From NCBI GenBank assembly GCA_029379385.1, contig CM055611.1, positions 23,588,092-23,652,091 on the forward strand: a stretch of 64,000 bases of DNA. The letters run 5' to 3'. The position numbers and the translations under genes were made by a program. Under the pieces are notes generated by a model. That model was given only the letters and a program-made list of their open reading frames with translations, ran no database searches and had not been told where the DNA came from. This document shows, piece after piece, positions 1-14,143 of the stretch. The first letter of the stretch is position 1, and each line of letters starts with the position of its first letter. Source of the DNA: Quillaja saponaria. Lineage: Eukaryota > Streptophyta > Magnoliopsida > Fabales > Quillajaceae.

Positions 1-1533
<1,533 letters not shown>

Positions 1534-2190
1534 ACTGCTTTTCTATGTCATGTGTGGAAATTGGTAGATATGCTTACTATTGAAGAACATTATCTCAATG
1601 AGAATTTCACTATTATATTAAAAACTTCTGGAAATTATGTGCATGTTGTTTGACAATTTGTCTAGGATAATGGTGGTGCATCTTCTTTGACTTTGAATTT
1701 GAAGTGAAGAGAAGAACCATGTTCCAAGAAATTTCTTGGTAGCTTCAAGATAAAAAGTACAGACCAGAACAAGTGTTTTTTAAAAACTTATCCAGAAAAT
1801 AACTTCAGTGTAACCTATAATCACAAATCTCATAGCAAGTATGAAATATTAGACAAACCCGATCACAACCAGCTGGTAATGGTACATGTCCCTGAATTTC
1901 TGAGTTGTTTCATATGGGTGTTTCATGTATGATACTATGATGTAAAGCTTCCATTTTTGGAGGTGTGGGGACTTGGGAAGCAATGAAGAATGATTTATGT
2001 GAATATTATATGAAGCCTAATTACATTACTTGTAGTTCTCAAATCAATGGCTTAAAGATGATCATTTACTTTCAAGCTTTACCTCTTCTTGTTTATGTCT
2101 GCCGAGTGTTAAGAAATCGTATCCTAGTTAGTGTGTGCACCAAACGGAACAAAAGGGTATAATTGTAATTTAGAGCTAAAAAGAATGGGG
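1534..2190. other. Intergenic, SRK 3' flank
   Basis: AT-rich sequence after the receptor kinase stop. I see no coding exon or RNA gene. The end of the stretch is the proximal promoter of the TMA7 gene. Confidence 0.6.
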
Positions 2191-2230
2191 GCGCACGTAG
2201 CACGCACACGTGCGCGTTTGGTATATATAG
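2191..2230 (+). promoter_or_regulatory. TMA7 core promoter: inverted ACGT pair and TATA box
   Basis: An 8 bp inverted repeat, GCGCACGT at 2191-2198 and ACGTGCGC at 2208-2215, flanks a 9 bp spacer and ends in a CACGTG G-box core (2207-2212). A TATA-like TATATATAG follows at 2222-2230, about 110 bp before the ATG at 2339. ACGT cores are the usual contacts of plant bZIP and bHLH factors. That they act here is inferred from position. Confidence 0.55.
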
Positions 2231-2338
2231 AACTGAAGGACGGCCTGTCACCTGTAAAGTCCTTCTCTACCTCTCTCGAACTTTTCCTTCGCTTTAGGAT
2301 TCACAATTCGGACCGCAACCTTGTGATAGATTACAGCC

Positions 2339-3755
2339 ATGTCTTCCAAACAAGGTACTTTTAATTCTCTTAAGAGCATAGAATACTAGGATTCCGAGTT
2401 GTTTCAATTTGGATTCGAACTTATTAATTTTGGGGTTTCAGGTGGAAAAGCTAAGCCTCTGAAGCAACCCAAGGCTGATAAGAAAGAGTACGACGAGGTA
2501 TTGTTAATTCTGATTCTGATACTATATGTTTTCAAAGTTTGTAGCTTTACTTTGTTACTCTGTTTGATTTTTACGTTGATTCAAAGATAAATTTAAGAAA
2601 TCTAAGGGAGCAGAAAAAAAGATATGGTTTTGATCTTACAATGATGAATCTCAGTTGGGTTTTCTTTAAGTTCCGAAATTTCTAATGGGATGAGCTTTTT
2701 TATCTTTTTTTTTTTATTCTGGCATCACAGTTGTGGAGTTGTTCCATGAATCCATGTTTTAGTTGTATGTAAATTTCTGGGCTACTGCATATACCATTAT
2801 ATGATAATCTTACAAGTTACTAGCATATTTTAATTACTGATTGAACTTCTATAATTGAAGAGTTTGCAGTATGTACCTTTGTTATATCTGATCAATTACA
2901 ACAATGTAACTGGACATGCCACCAATTCCTTGAAGTTTGGGTTGGGCAGGGAAGGGGGAAGGAGGAAGGAGGAAGGAGGAAGGGAGTAGTACTTTTCCTT
3001 CATGAAGTAATTGAGTGTTTAGCATTTTATTTGAATCGCTGGCATACAATATACAGATGGTCCTTTTGATTGCTTTTATTGGTTGAATTTTATTTAGAAC
3101 ATTGTTTGCTACCACAAAATCCACACAAATAGTCCTCGGGACAATAGAGTTTCTTTTTTTTTTTTTTTCTTGAATAGATCATTGAAACTTAGAGCAATGA
3201 GCATTGAAAAAGTCCAAAGTATGCATACATATGAAGCTATTTAAATAGTGCATACTCATCTGTTGAAGGAAGAGAGCCTGGAGAGGGCTCATAGTAGCCC
3301 CTCCTCGCTCTTCCTTTTCCTGTGTTCCTCCTAGTTACCAGATTGATGTAGACTGTTAGTCAAGCATTGCCTATTACTAATTGTTTCTCTAACTTGTTTG
3401 GATTATAAGGCAAAGTTTTTGCCCGTAATTCTTTGTTTGCTGCATTATCATTGCATCTGGGCAGTCTTTGTACTATCTTGCTTTTTTCTGTAGATGTAAG
3501 TCTCACGATTCAATCCCCATCTGCTTCTGTAGGTTGATTTGGTTAACATTCAGAAGAAAAAGGAAGAGGAAAAGGTGAGATAATTGTTTCTGTAATTCAG
3601 TACCTTGAATGTTTTGTTAATTTGTGAAACATACATGTACTAAGTACTAACTTATCCTGGTTCACGTGGAGCAGGCACTAAAGGATCTTAAAGCCAAAGC
3701 AAGCCAGAAGGGATCCTTTGGAGGTTCTGGTCTCAAGAAAAGTGGAAAGAAATGA
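2339..3755 (+). CDS. TMA7: Translation machinery-associated protein 7 (TMA7/CCDC72 family)
   Basis: Very small, highly charged 64-residue protein of the TMA7 family, which in yeast co-purifies with ribosomes. Four exons: 2339-2354, 2442-2497, 3533-3574 and 3675-3755. The spliced product starts MSSKQGGKAKPLKQPKADKK, has a Lys/Glu-rich helical centre (NIQKKKEEEKALKDLKAKA) and ends GSGLKKSGKK. Length and the glycine/lysine C-terminus match the family. Intron 2 (about 1 kb) makes up most of the locus and holds a polypurine GGA-repeat tract. The gene is intact, and a TATA box and G-box lie upstream. The exact biochemical role of the family is poorly defined. Confidence 0.92.
2946..2987 (+). repeat. 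Polypurine GGAAGG repeat in TMA7 intron 2
   Basis: About 40 bp of pure purines made of repeated GGAAGG/GGAGGAAGG units. A mirror-like purine run of this kind can form triplex or GGA-type quadruplex structures. Any effect on splicing is speculative. Confidence 0.8.
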
Positions 3756-6138
3756 GGGTTCCCAAACCCATATTGGACCTATAACATCCATTATTGAGCT
3801 GTAATTACAAATATTACCAGGAGAACATCAAATTATTAATGATGGCCTGGTTTATTGCTTTGATGTGCTAATAAACCTTACTTTTGTCATGATGTAAACC
3901 CAAATAAACTTTTTGAAGTAGTTTGTTGTTTCAGTCGTGGCAGAAATACAACTTTGCCTGTTTAGACTTTAGAGTCTTGGAAAATACATTGATCTGATTG
4001 TATTCTTTCGTACCTTTTACAAAATTGCTCGGGATCTGCTCTTGAAGTTTGGCAGGCTGTGATCAATCATTCCACTAGTTGTTTACATATTTCTGACTTC
4101 AAAATCAAAGAATACTATGTTATTCATATCATAAATTTAATTGGTGTATTGCCATAATATTTGGGGTAGGGTAGTTTTGTAATTATTAGCTCTTTTTCTA
4201 TGGATTAGACTTGATGACTGAATCAAGTACATCTATGCGTCTCTGTCTCTGTATTATGTTCTAAAATCTAATAACAACTAAGTAAGCAAAATATGATTTT
4301 GGATAAGCCTCAAATATTCTTCCCGTGTTATCTTGTTTAATCTATGTCTAAAAGGAAAAAACAGGAGCAGAAGCTAGTTTCCTTCTTCAAATGTCAACCA
4401 ATTAGTTGAGGTACTAACCTCATATATCCTATACTGAGATTAACTTATAATGGTCAACTTAACTAACTGCACTTTAATGGATTCAGAGGAGATCCGAAAA
4501 AAATAATATACACGTTTTCCAAAAGAAAACCATTTAATCCAATCAAGAATGACGAGTCAGGGTCTAAACCCGGTGTAACATTTAGAACATTGAAGATATT
4601 TGCATAACCTATAAGATACGATACGATCTTAGCAAGCTGGGGATCAGAAGATACTGCAAACTTGTTCCATTGTAGTGCCAACCTGTATTTTTAACTCAAT
4701 TTTTTCAGCTATGATCCCTTTACATTTCAATTTCCTCGTATAGCTTCCATTATCTTCTCCTCCACCTAACTTTATCTTTTAAACTAAAGAAAAGGATAGA
4801 GAAATGTTACTTTACTTAAAATACCTTAATAAATTACTCAAAGACAATAATTCTTCAACAATGACATCATTTAGGACACAATGGAGCCTTCACATTTCTG
4901 TCTTCTTCATTTTCTGTTTTGTTAGCTTTTCATGCTCTGTTAGTGGTAGTTTCCTTGAACTTGGTACTAGAAGTAGAGGCATAAAAAGTAAAGTCAAATT
5001 AATTTCACCTTTTTTTTTATTTTCCATCACTGAGTATGGTTTTTGCTTTGTTAGTTTGTAAGAAGCTAATGAGGTTTATGATCACACAATGGTCTATAGT
5101 CTTCTTTTTCGGAGTCCCATTTCAATGGAGGTAAGGTTTTTTTTTTTTTTTTTTTTTTTTCTTTTTTTCTTTTTCTATGACAAGATATGTCTTATTCTTG
5201 AAAAGAAAAAGAATAAATATGATAAGAAAATTTATTAAAATATTACGATTAATTGAATGTCGTAACAGTTACATTAACAAAAATTTAAGTCGTAGCCTCC
5301 CATAAGAAACGTAAGCCACCATAGCACATAAAGACACAATCGTTGTTACCAATTTGTGTTCTTCTTCCATTACCTCCTCCTTCCCAATATTTTACGGAAG
5401 CTGTCTTTTTCTATGATATGATATCACTCAATGGCTTTTTGGCTTTCTGCGGCACTCGTAAGTGTAAAGATGACCAAAAAAACACTAGAATGAAAGGCAC
5501 CCAAGAGACAGGGTATCCTACGTGTGAGGATACTGTTGGCCCACTTGGCATCCTCCTAATGCTCATCTGTAAATGAAATTTTGGCAGTTTCCTTTCGTAG
5601 ACTCTCCCAACAAAATAACAACGGGTGGCTTTTGTTTTAGCTCCTTACTTGAAAGAAAGAAGAGGAAACAAATTGAATTTTAGACCTCGTGGCTGTGGAT
5701 TCTATGCTATTTGTGTGTGTTTTCTTTTGTTCTTTCTCTTCTGCAAAATACTGGAAACGGAAAGATTTAGTAGGGTGGTGAAAAAAACAAGAAACAGAGA
5801 GGAATTTGCAATGTACTCTGTTTGGGTTTGAGAAAAAGAAAAAGAAAAGGAACAGGTTTTGATAGAGGATCTGAGGTAGAACAGACATAACCAAAAGATA
5901 GGTGTTTGTGCTGTCGTAATTTTCAATATCTGTAGAATAAAGCAGAGAAAGGGAGTAATAATCCTTATTCTTTTTTGTTCTGTACTAAGAGAAACAGAGT
6001 AATTTGATCCGTGCAAGCAAAAGAAACAAGAAGATTTGATTTTTGGGTTTCTTTCATTATTATAAAGGCAAAAGAACATTTGGGTTTTCAACAAAAGCAA
6101 GAATTTGAGTGGTATTGATTGTTTGGTGGGAGAGCATA
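3756..6138. other. Intergenic between TMA7 and BAC2
   Basis: About 2.4 kb of AT-rich sequence. It holds a T-rich tract near 5137-5168 and a short possible secreted-peptide frame at 4861-5061 (separate entry). The last few hundred bases are the promoter and 5' UTR of BAC2. Minus-strand frames around 5640-6240 overlap the BAC2 leader and first exon and look like chance readings. Confidence 0.6.
4861..5061 (+). CDS. Possible small secreted peptide ORF (unrecognised)
   Basis: A 66-codon frame beginning MTSFRTQWSLHISVFFIFCF: a short polar start, a hydrophobic core of about 17 residues, then a Cys/Ser/Gly stretch that could be a signal-peptidase site (around SCSVSG), followed by a basic segment (GTRSRGIKSKVK). 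Plant peptide-hormone precursors often look like this, but the C-terminal half is hydrophobic and carries no CLE, RGF, PSY, IDA or CEP motif I know. In-frame ATGs at 4804 and 4861 are both possible, and I prefer 4861 because the signal-like segment follows at once. It may equally be a chance ORF. Confidence 0.2.
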   Translation: MTSFRTQWSLHISVFFIFCFVSFSCSVSGSFLELGTRSRGIKSKVKLISPFFLFSITEYGFCFVSL

Positions 6139-7683
6139 ATGGATTTTTGGCCTCAATTTCTTGCAAGCAGTTGGGGGAGAGAGTTTGTAGCTGGAGGCTT
6201 TGGAGGAATTGCTGGTATAATCTCTGGTTATCCACTTGACACACTTCGCGTCAGGCAACAGCAGAACTCGAAAACTGGCTCTGCCTTCAACATCATTCGG
6301 AACGTTGTTGCCAGAGAAGGTCCTGCAGCCCTTTACAGAGGAATGGCTGCACCTTTGGCCTCTGTTACATTCCAGGTAATTGTTATTTTCATCTCTGAAT
6401 TTAATTTACAGTATTCATTCTGATTCCAAATATGGATGCTTCCTTCTGATTCCAATCCAATTATCCAAGACTGAGTAGAAAATAGCCAACTGGTCGGTGT
6501 GGAATTTAAGGAGCTCACGTGGGGTTATCCTTAGACCTTTGTTTTGAGGGATCAGAACCTTATCAAGATGTAGCCATCTGTAAAGGGTTTGTGATGAAGC
6601 TGAAGTTATCAAATTTGTCTGGTTCTCAATAGTTGTGGTTTTTCTATATTTGGTGCCTGGGTTACTTGGAAGAAATTGGGGGGAGTAGTAGGCAATTGCA
6701 GACCCTTTAGTCATGGTCGGAGGCACTAAATTTTGTCCTATTTCATGTAGTCAAACTTTGTTGTGGAACACACTCAATGATGGGAGACTGGGAGTGATTC
6801 CATTCTTTCGTTTTTTCTTCTTTTTTTGGTCAAGGATAACTTTCATTAGATTAGCAATAGGAGGATCCTGAGACAGAACAACATAGGCCTATTGAATGCA
6901 TGCCATGTTTCATGTTTGCCAAGCAGCATAGACACTTCGTTTGTGTATCTGCAACTAAGACCCGATGTCTGATTTTAATCATTCTTGGTCTTGCGTTCGC
7001 AGAATGCAATGGTTTTCCAAATCTATGCAGTTCTCTCAAGAGGATTTGACACATCAGTTTCAACTAATGAACCTCCATCCTACAAAGGTGTTGCTCTAGG
7101 CGGAATCGGTACTGGTGCACTTCAGAGTTTGATGCTCACACCAGTAGAGTTGGTTAAAATTCGCCTTCAATTGCAGAACAAACCCCAATCAGCAGAATCA
7201 CTTAGAGGTCCTGTAGAAGTTGCTAAAAACATATTCAGAAAAGAAGGTTTTAAGGGGATCTACCGAGGTCTCAACATAACTATGCTGAGAGATGCACCTT
7301 CACATGGTTTCTATTTCTGGACATATGAGTATCTGAGAGAGCAGCTTCACCCTGGCTGCAGAAAAAGTGGTCAAGAAACCCTGAGAACAATGTTAGTAGC
7401 AGGAGGGCTAGCTGGTGTTGCTAGCTGGGTTTGCTGCTATCCCTTAGATGTTATTAAAACCAGATTACAAGCTCAAACACCATCATCTGCAGTAAAATAC
7501 AATGGCATCATTGATTGCCTTAGAAAGAGCATAATTCAGGAAGGATATAGTGTGCTGTGGCGAGGATTAGGAACAGCTGTTGCTAGAGCTTTCGTGGTGA
7601 ACGGAGCAATTTTTTCTGCTTATGAGATTGCGTTGAGGTGCTTATTTAACAATGGAAGCATTCAGACAGAGGAAACTATCTAA
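6139..7683 (+). CDS. BAC2: Mitochondrial basic amino acid (arginine/ornithine) carrier BAC2-like
   Basis: Inner-membrane mitochondrial carrier, 305 residues, two exons (6139-6375 and 7003-7683) split by a 627 bp intron. Three carrier repeats are visible through their signatures: YPLDTLRVRQ in repeat 1, TPVELVKIRLQ in repeat 2 and YPLDVIKTRLQ in repeat 3, each followed by a YRG or WRG segment. The N-terminus MDFWPQFLASSWGREFVAGG and the segments LHPGCRKSGQE and GTAVARAFVVNGAIF match Arabidopsis BAC2 closely. BAC2 exchanges arginine, ornithine and related basic amino acids, which links mitochondrial arginine catabolism with the cytosol and is stress-induced in Arabidopsis. The frame and splice sites are intact. 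Substrate assignment rests on similarity only. Confidence 0.93.
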
Positions 7684-8144
7684 GATAGTAATTCTCACCC
7701 AGCAAAAAACAGAAAATTGCAATACCCGGTTGTTACACCAACAATCAGAGTCACTCTCAATATGGTAGTATGAGTTAATCTTCGGATATATCAAATTCAA
7801 AATATTGAATTCTTCAATTTAATCAAACTTCTTCAATTTAATGGCTGTAAATGATGTCAGATCCCTAATGATCCAGTTATATTAACAGTGGAGACTTGCT
7901 TGCACAAAACTTTAGCATGTAAGAAGTACAAGTAGAAGAATCAGAAGTACTTCAATTCATGCATTTGACCATGACATCTTATCCAACTGCGCTTAATTCT
8001 ATCAGTGCACACAAATTACCCCAGCAGGGACCAAATATATATCCAATTTGGAGGACAATTAAAATGAAGTATGCAACCTAAAATAAAAAAAAATTGGTCA
8101 ATGGATTGCTGAACTCCATGCCTAATTCAAATTAAAAAAAGGCC

Positions 8145-8266
8145 TAAAACTCTATATCATACCACTTAAGCTAACCTCAGGCAGATAAAATTTAAGTTTT
8201 TGGACTAAAACTCACTATCATGCCACTTAAGCTAACCTCAGGTGGATAAAATTTAAGTGTTTGAAC
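8145..8266. repeat. 61 bp direct tandem repeat, two copies
   Basis: Copies at 8145-8205 and 8206-8266 share the core CCACTTAAGCTAACCTCAGG and the stretch GATAAAATTTAAGT, with a few substitutions. It lies between BAC2 and the kinesin gene and has no coding sense. Confidence 0.85.
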
Positions 8267-8529
8267 GTAATCTAAGTATATAAAATTTGTAGCCAGTCCC
8301 CGGTTCGAAGGTTGGTCTCCCCTTCATGTTACAGGCCCAACTGTCTCCTGTCAACTAAAAAAAAAAGTAAAAAAATTTCAAGTTTCACCTACAGTTGGGT
8401 CAGACGGCCCATTAATTATATCCAATAAGAGCGCTACATCACCGATTAATGGGCCCCATAGTTTTACATCCACTATTCAAAGTTTCAAACACAGCAGCTC
8501 GTTATTGTAAACAATCTCAAGGATCATGA

Positions 8530-8736
8530 CACGTGGCAATCGATGTTAGCTCCCAGAAAATCCTTGAATTTTGAATGAGAAGCCAAGCGCGCAACGATAA
8601 TAACCAAGAGAATGTGGGTCCCACCATGTGGGTCGGTAGGAGATGATAGGACAAGTTCAAAAACCAGCGGGACATATCTAAACGTCGTCGTTTACTTACC
8701 TTCTTCTCATTGGCTGCTACAATTCTGCCACACGTG
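8530..8736 (+). promoter_or_regulatory. Two G-box (CACGTG) motifs upstream of kinesin-13A
   Basis: CACGTGGC at 8530-8537 (ABRE/G-box form) and CACGTG at 8731-8736, about 590 and 385 bp before the kinesin ATG. These motifs bind bZIP and bHLH factors in plants. Function here is inferred from sequence and position only. Confidence 0.4.
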
Positions 8737-11700
8737 CGAAACTGGGTCCTCCTTCTTCAAAAAATTTCAAAGATTTTACTACCTATATCTTTGGTTTTAC
8801 ACTACAGCCTCCATTGTACTCCACCTAGCAAAAGCTATCAGCTCGGTGAAGCTTCCTCTTTCTTCTTCTGCTTTCTTATTGTTTGTTCATTCAGAGATTT
8901 TGCACTACATTGTTGAGCTATTAACCTCCGATAGAGATTGATTTCAGTACAGAAGGAGAGAGGAAGAAGATTCGGATCCAAAAGTTTTTTTTTTTTTTTT
9001 GGGAATTTGGAGGTGAAGAGATAGTGTTCTATCGGAGCTGCGTTTGTGTTTCTGAGGGAGAGGAAGTGGGTCTGACTGTGATTGCAATCGGATTCTGGAT
9101 CGGGTTTGAGAAGTAGAGAGATGAATGCGGCCGGGAGACAAGGGCAGAGATCTGGGGCGACTGGGGTGCACCACCAGCGCCAGTATTCGGACAACTTCTT
9201 GGAGAGCTCCTCTAATGGGAGGTGGCTTCAGTCAGGCTGGTCTTCAACATTTACAGTCCACAAACAATTCCATTCCTTCTCTTCAGGTTCGATCTTCCAC
9301 ATTTCTATTCTACGAGTGATAAGGGCCGAGAATACTGGGGAATATTGAAGGGAAAGGGGGAAGTTTATTTGAATGTTAGAGGAAACTGGCCTTAACTTAG
9401 TCACATTCCATTATTAGGCACAGTTTCCTTTTTCCCCCATTATTTTTTCATTTTTCCTCATACCATTTCCCGAGTAACTGTGTGTTTTTGTTTGGATAAT
9501 GGTGGTTTGATCCGGTTAAGATCTCATGTTCAAGTGTATTTATTTCTGCATTTTGATTGTGCTGCTTTGTGTTTGAAATGTGGGTAGGACTATAAGTTCT
9601 ATGGTGGTGGAGGTGGAGGAGGAGGGCAGGGGTCTAGAATGTATCGGAACGTGCAGCGGAGCTTTAGTGGAGAAAGTGAGTATTATATGGAGCCATCTAC
9701 ACCTCCAGGCAATTCACGGTCATCAAGCCAAAGGAAGAATGGAGAAGATTCACCTAGTGATTTTAGTCCTGGGCTCTTGGATCTGCATTCATTTGATACA
9801 GAGCTTCTTCCTGAGGTGTGCATTTTATCATATCAAGAAAAACTTTCTTTTTATTTCTGGGTTTATGATTATATTATTTGTAGTGAAACTTGTCCCGATT
9901 GTGGTTAGTATAAACTGTAATTTCTATCTGTAAAAATTACTCTATCGAGTTATGTGAATAGTTGATACCCATTCATTTTCCTATGGATTCACCTGTGGCC
10001 CTTGAATTGATGTCTAACCCATATAACTTCTTGTAAAAGAAAGGAACATTAGGAAATATCCATTAAAATCATCCTAGGCCTTAAAACTTTAAGGAATTGT
10101 CAACCTATGCAGAATCTTATTTCCTTAGTAAAGTCACCTTCAAAAAAGAGATTGAAGGAAAACATTAGACGAGATGAATCATTAAATTGTGTTCTTGATT
10201 CTTTTAATTTTACATTATGATGCATGTATTCCATGGTTGAACTATGATTTAAGATTCTCTCTAATTTCCTCATCAGTTTGAAAAGCGGTTTGTGCTAAAT
10301 GCTACTTTGGTATGGAGTGCAAACTAGGATAATTAGACTTTCCATTTTCAACTCAGTTAAGTAGACATAGAAAAGAAAGCATTATCTCTGCTGATATTTC
10401 TCTATCATGATAGATGCCAGTCTCCAGGTGTACATGATGGTACTTCTCTGTATCATCCAGTTCGCGGCAGAAGTTTTGATGACTCTGAGCCTTACATTTC
10501 AAACAAGCAAACAAACTGGCAGAGCTCAGTGGTTTTCCTGAAAACGTCCTTAAAAGTCTTTCTGTTGACAAAGAGAAATCCAGTTCTGTAGCAAAGATTA
10601 AAGTTGTGGTAAGTTCTCTCTTGTCCTTTTAATTTACCCCACCTTTTATTGTGGTAATTGCAGATGCCAATTTTTCACTTGCACTGAACTTCATAAACTA
10701 TTAGATTTTCTGACTAATTGCTTGTCAAAAGCTTTTTCCCCAAATCACTCTAATGAAGTACTTTTCATCATTTGCCATAGTATCTGAATACTAAATCAGT
10801 CCAACTAAAATGACATTGCTTGATTATTAATTTTGTTCTAACTGTTGGCTTTTTACCACTTTAATGCAGGTGCGGAAGAGACCACTTAATAAGAAGGAAT
10901 TAGCAAAGAATGAGGAAGATATTATAGAGACACATTCCAATGCACTAACAGTTCATGAGACTAAACTTAAAGTGAGTATAACTGATAAGCACAGTAATTT
11001 ATCTATGGGTTTTAATGCTTATTGCTTTGAAATGTAAGATTACATTGATAGATCTTATGAGAGAAAATCAATCAAGAACAAAACTGGCACAAATATCTGA
11101 CTTTCCTAAGTTGTTCTTTTGATGCATCTGAAATTTCTGACATTGAATTGAAACTTAGAGATAAAATATAAATGCCATGTCAGTACTAAAGAGACAGAAC
11201 GATATAAGGTGAAGTATTCTGAGATTCACATTGATGTTGTAACAAGCATATAATTCAAAATTCTCTCAATCAGAGTCCGTTACCTTAGTTTTCTAGTTGC
11301 TCTCTTGATGCCTCTGAAATATGAGTACACTGAAAACAATATCTAAATGGCATGGGCAAATCTAGGGGGGAGGGGGGCATAAGATAAAGTAATGGTCAGA
11401 TTGGTTCATGTAAAAATACTCTACAATTTTAAAAGTGTTTTCAATGTATTTATACTTCTATCCTTTTTCTGTTAGATTTTGATTTCAATGGATACTTCAT
11501 GTTTGAAAATATTCAAATCTGAATGTTCTACAGGTTGACTTAACTGAATATTTAGAGAAGCATGAATTTGTTTTTGATGCCGTCCTGGATGAAGAGGTTT
11601 CAAATGATGAGGTAAGTCTATTATGATTATATCCTTAGATAAAAAGAATTGAAAGAAAACTTGGTCCTATTAATGCGTCTGGTTTCCCTGTTGTACTATA

Positions 11701-13099
11701 GGTCTATCGTGAGACCGTGGAGCCTATTGTTCCAATAATCTTTCAACGCACAAAGGCAACATGTTTTGCATATGGGCAAACAGGTGATAGCAGTCTCAAA
11801 ATGCTTCCTATAAGTATCAACAAATAAGAAATAGAAATTAAGAAACTGATACTGATACTGATACAGATACAGTAACAGTTTGCCTTAGGAGACCTTAGGG
11901 ACAGAATTTGTGTGCCTCTTTGAGATCTTTTACTCATACCATGCATGTTATTGAATTTTCTGACATTTCTATTAATTTTTTTTAAAACAATGAAAGCTGT
12001 TGATGGCTATGCACAAATTTGTCCCTTGAAATGTTTACTGGCATTAAGTACATGATCTTATTCTTGATTTATCTTGTGAACGGTGAAGTTTAAAGAATCA
12101 ATTCGGCTTTGTAATATTAGTATTTCCTACTATGCTGTTTCCTTATTTACAATTATATACTATGTCTTCAATTTACTATCTTCTTTTTATTCAGGGAGTG
12201 GAAAAACATATACTATGAAGCCATTGCCACTTAAGGCATCAAGGGATATCTTAAGATTGATGCACCATACTTACAGGAGCCATGGATTTCAGTTGTTTGT
12301 GAGCTTTTTTGAAATATATGGCGGGAAACTTTTTGATCTCCTTAATGAGCGGAAGTAAGTAATTTTAGCCTTCTTACGTTTGCTAGAAGCTATGTATGTA
12401 AATCTTCTTTAGGCTTTAAAGTTCTGCATCTGCAGAAAACTTTTCATGCGGGAGGATGGAAAGCAACAAGTTTGCATTGTGGGTTTGCAAGAATACAGAG
12501 TATCAGATGTAGAGACAATTAAGGAACTCATCGAGAAAGGAAATGGGTCAAGGAGTACTGGCACCACAGGTGCAAATGAGGAATCTTCCAGATCACATGC
12601 AATACTTCAGCTTGCTATCAAGAGGTCAGCTGATGGCAGTGAATCCAAGCCTCCTCGTCTTGTTGGAAAGCTCTCCTTCATTGATCTTGCTGGAAGTGAA
12701 CGTGGAGCTGATACCACTGACAATGACAAACAGACAAGGTATGGTTTGAGGAGCTGCAAGGGGATGAGGTGGACTTCTTTGAGCCTGTGAAGCATAACAA
12801 ATCGTCAATATCTTATATAATGATTGTTCAAAGATAAAAACAAAATATGGAAGAGAGTAATCTAAGGATCATTATACCATATGGTCCAGAGTTGGTCATT
12901 TATTGTAGTCTAATTCTTAGTGGTCACAGTGCCTTCGTATGAGTTTTATGCTAATAAATGAAAATAAAGCAACCGAGAGGTTTGATAGATCAAATTTCAT
13001 GATTGTAGCAGCTAGTATTTCAGTTTTCAGTTCATGCTGTCATTTTACTTGAGCATTTGTCCTATGTTTTCTTTTTTTTCATGTTGGAAATCTTAATGA

Positions 13100-13360
<261 letters not shown>

Positions 13361-13418
13361 TAAACATCTTACTGACAGTAAGTTTCTGCTGTTGACTGTA
13401 AGTCATTGTTCAGCATCT

Positions 13419-13451
13419 CCCCCCCCCCCCCCCACACGCGCGCGCGCGCGC
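13419..13451. repeat. C15 run joined to a CA/CG alternating tract
   Basis: Fifteen cytosines (13419-13433) run directly into ACACGCGCGCGCGCGCGC in the intron before kinesin exon 10. Alternating CG is the classic Z-DNA sequence, and the C run is i-motif/G4-like on its complement. Confidence 0.9.
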
Positions 13452-14115
13452 AAAAGGAACAAGAAAATGTTTGAATATGCTATTATAAGTTAAATTATGT
13501 TCCAGGGTGAAGAGTCTATCAAAAGGAAACAACCCTAAAAAGGATGTATTGTCAGCAAATTTCAACCTTAAGGAATCAACTACTATTCCCTTATCTTCAG
13601 TTACTACATCGACCTTTGAGGATAACAGTGGCGAACTTATGGCCAGGATCAAAATGAAAGAGATGATCTAAGTCCACCTGAAGTGGCCAATGAGCAAGGA
13701 AAACCATGTATGGAAGAAGAATGGGATGGTTGATCCATACAATATCTCTATTTCAGAGAACAAATTAAGGAAACCCAGTTGGCAGACAACATGGAAAGAC
13801 CTCCCAAAAGTTGATACTAGAAACCCCCATCCCGATGATGACTTAAATGCCCTCTTACAGGTAATAACAGTAAGAGAATGCTTTTCATTTAATATATGTA
13901 AAATTTGAGTGCACTAACATATAAAGCACTGTTTCATGATTCCAGGAAGAGGAAGATCTTGTTAATGCTCACCGAAAACAAGTAGAGGATACCATGAGTA
14001 TTGTTAGAGAGGTATTAAAATGACTAACTCAGTCTTCCAGCATCTTTTCTCATGTCAGATATGCAACTGAGCTTCTCAACTTTGAAATTTCATCCATGAT
14101 GAATATAATATATAA

Positions 14116-14143
14116 TGTGTGTGTGTGTGTGTGTGTGTGTGAT
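14116..14143. repeat. (TG)14 microsatellite
   Basis: Pure TG dinucleotide repeat in the intron between kinesin exons 11 and 12, probably length-polymorphic. Confidence 0.95.

Larger units (their letters stand above)
7684..9120. other. Intergenic and kinesin-13A promoter/leader
   Basis: Contains the BAC2 3' flank, a 61 bp tandem duplication at 8145-8266, a tRNA-like B-box (GGTTCGAAGGT, near 8301) followed by an A-rich run that may be a decayed short element, two CACGTG motifs, and a pyrimidine-rich leader before the ATG at 9121. No coding exon is apparent. Confidence 0.55.

Noticed and set aside
5702..6244. Minus-strand frame of 180 codons over the BAC2 leader and first exon
   Set aside because: It overlaps the start of an evident plus-strand gene, has low-complexity Ser/Phe composition and resembles no family.
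8280..8380. SINE from a B-box-like GGTTCGAAGGT and an A-rich run
   Set aside because: No box A at the right distance and no duplication of target site; too weak to list as an element.
9125..9319. Second ATG at 9125 as the true kinesin start, bypassing the first frameshift
   Set aside because: It reads an unrelated N-terminus, leaves the conserved N-terminal residues in another frame, and still hits the TGA in exon 3.
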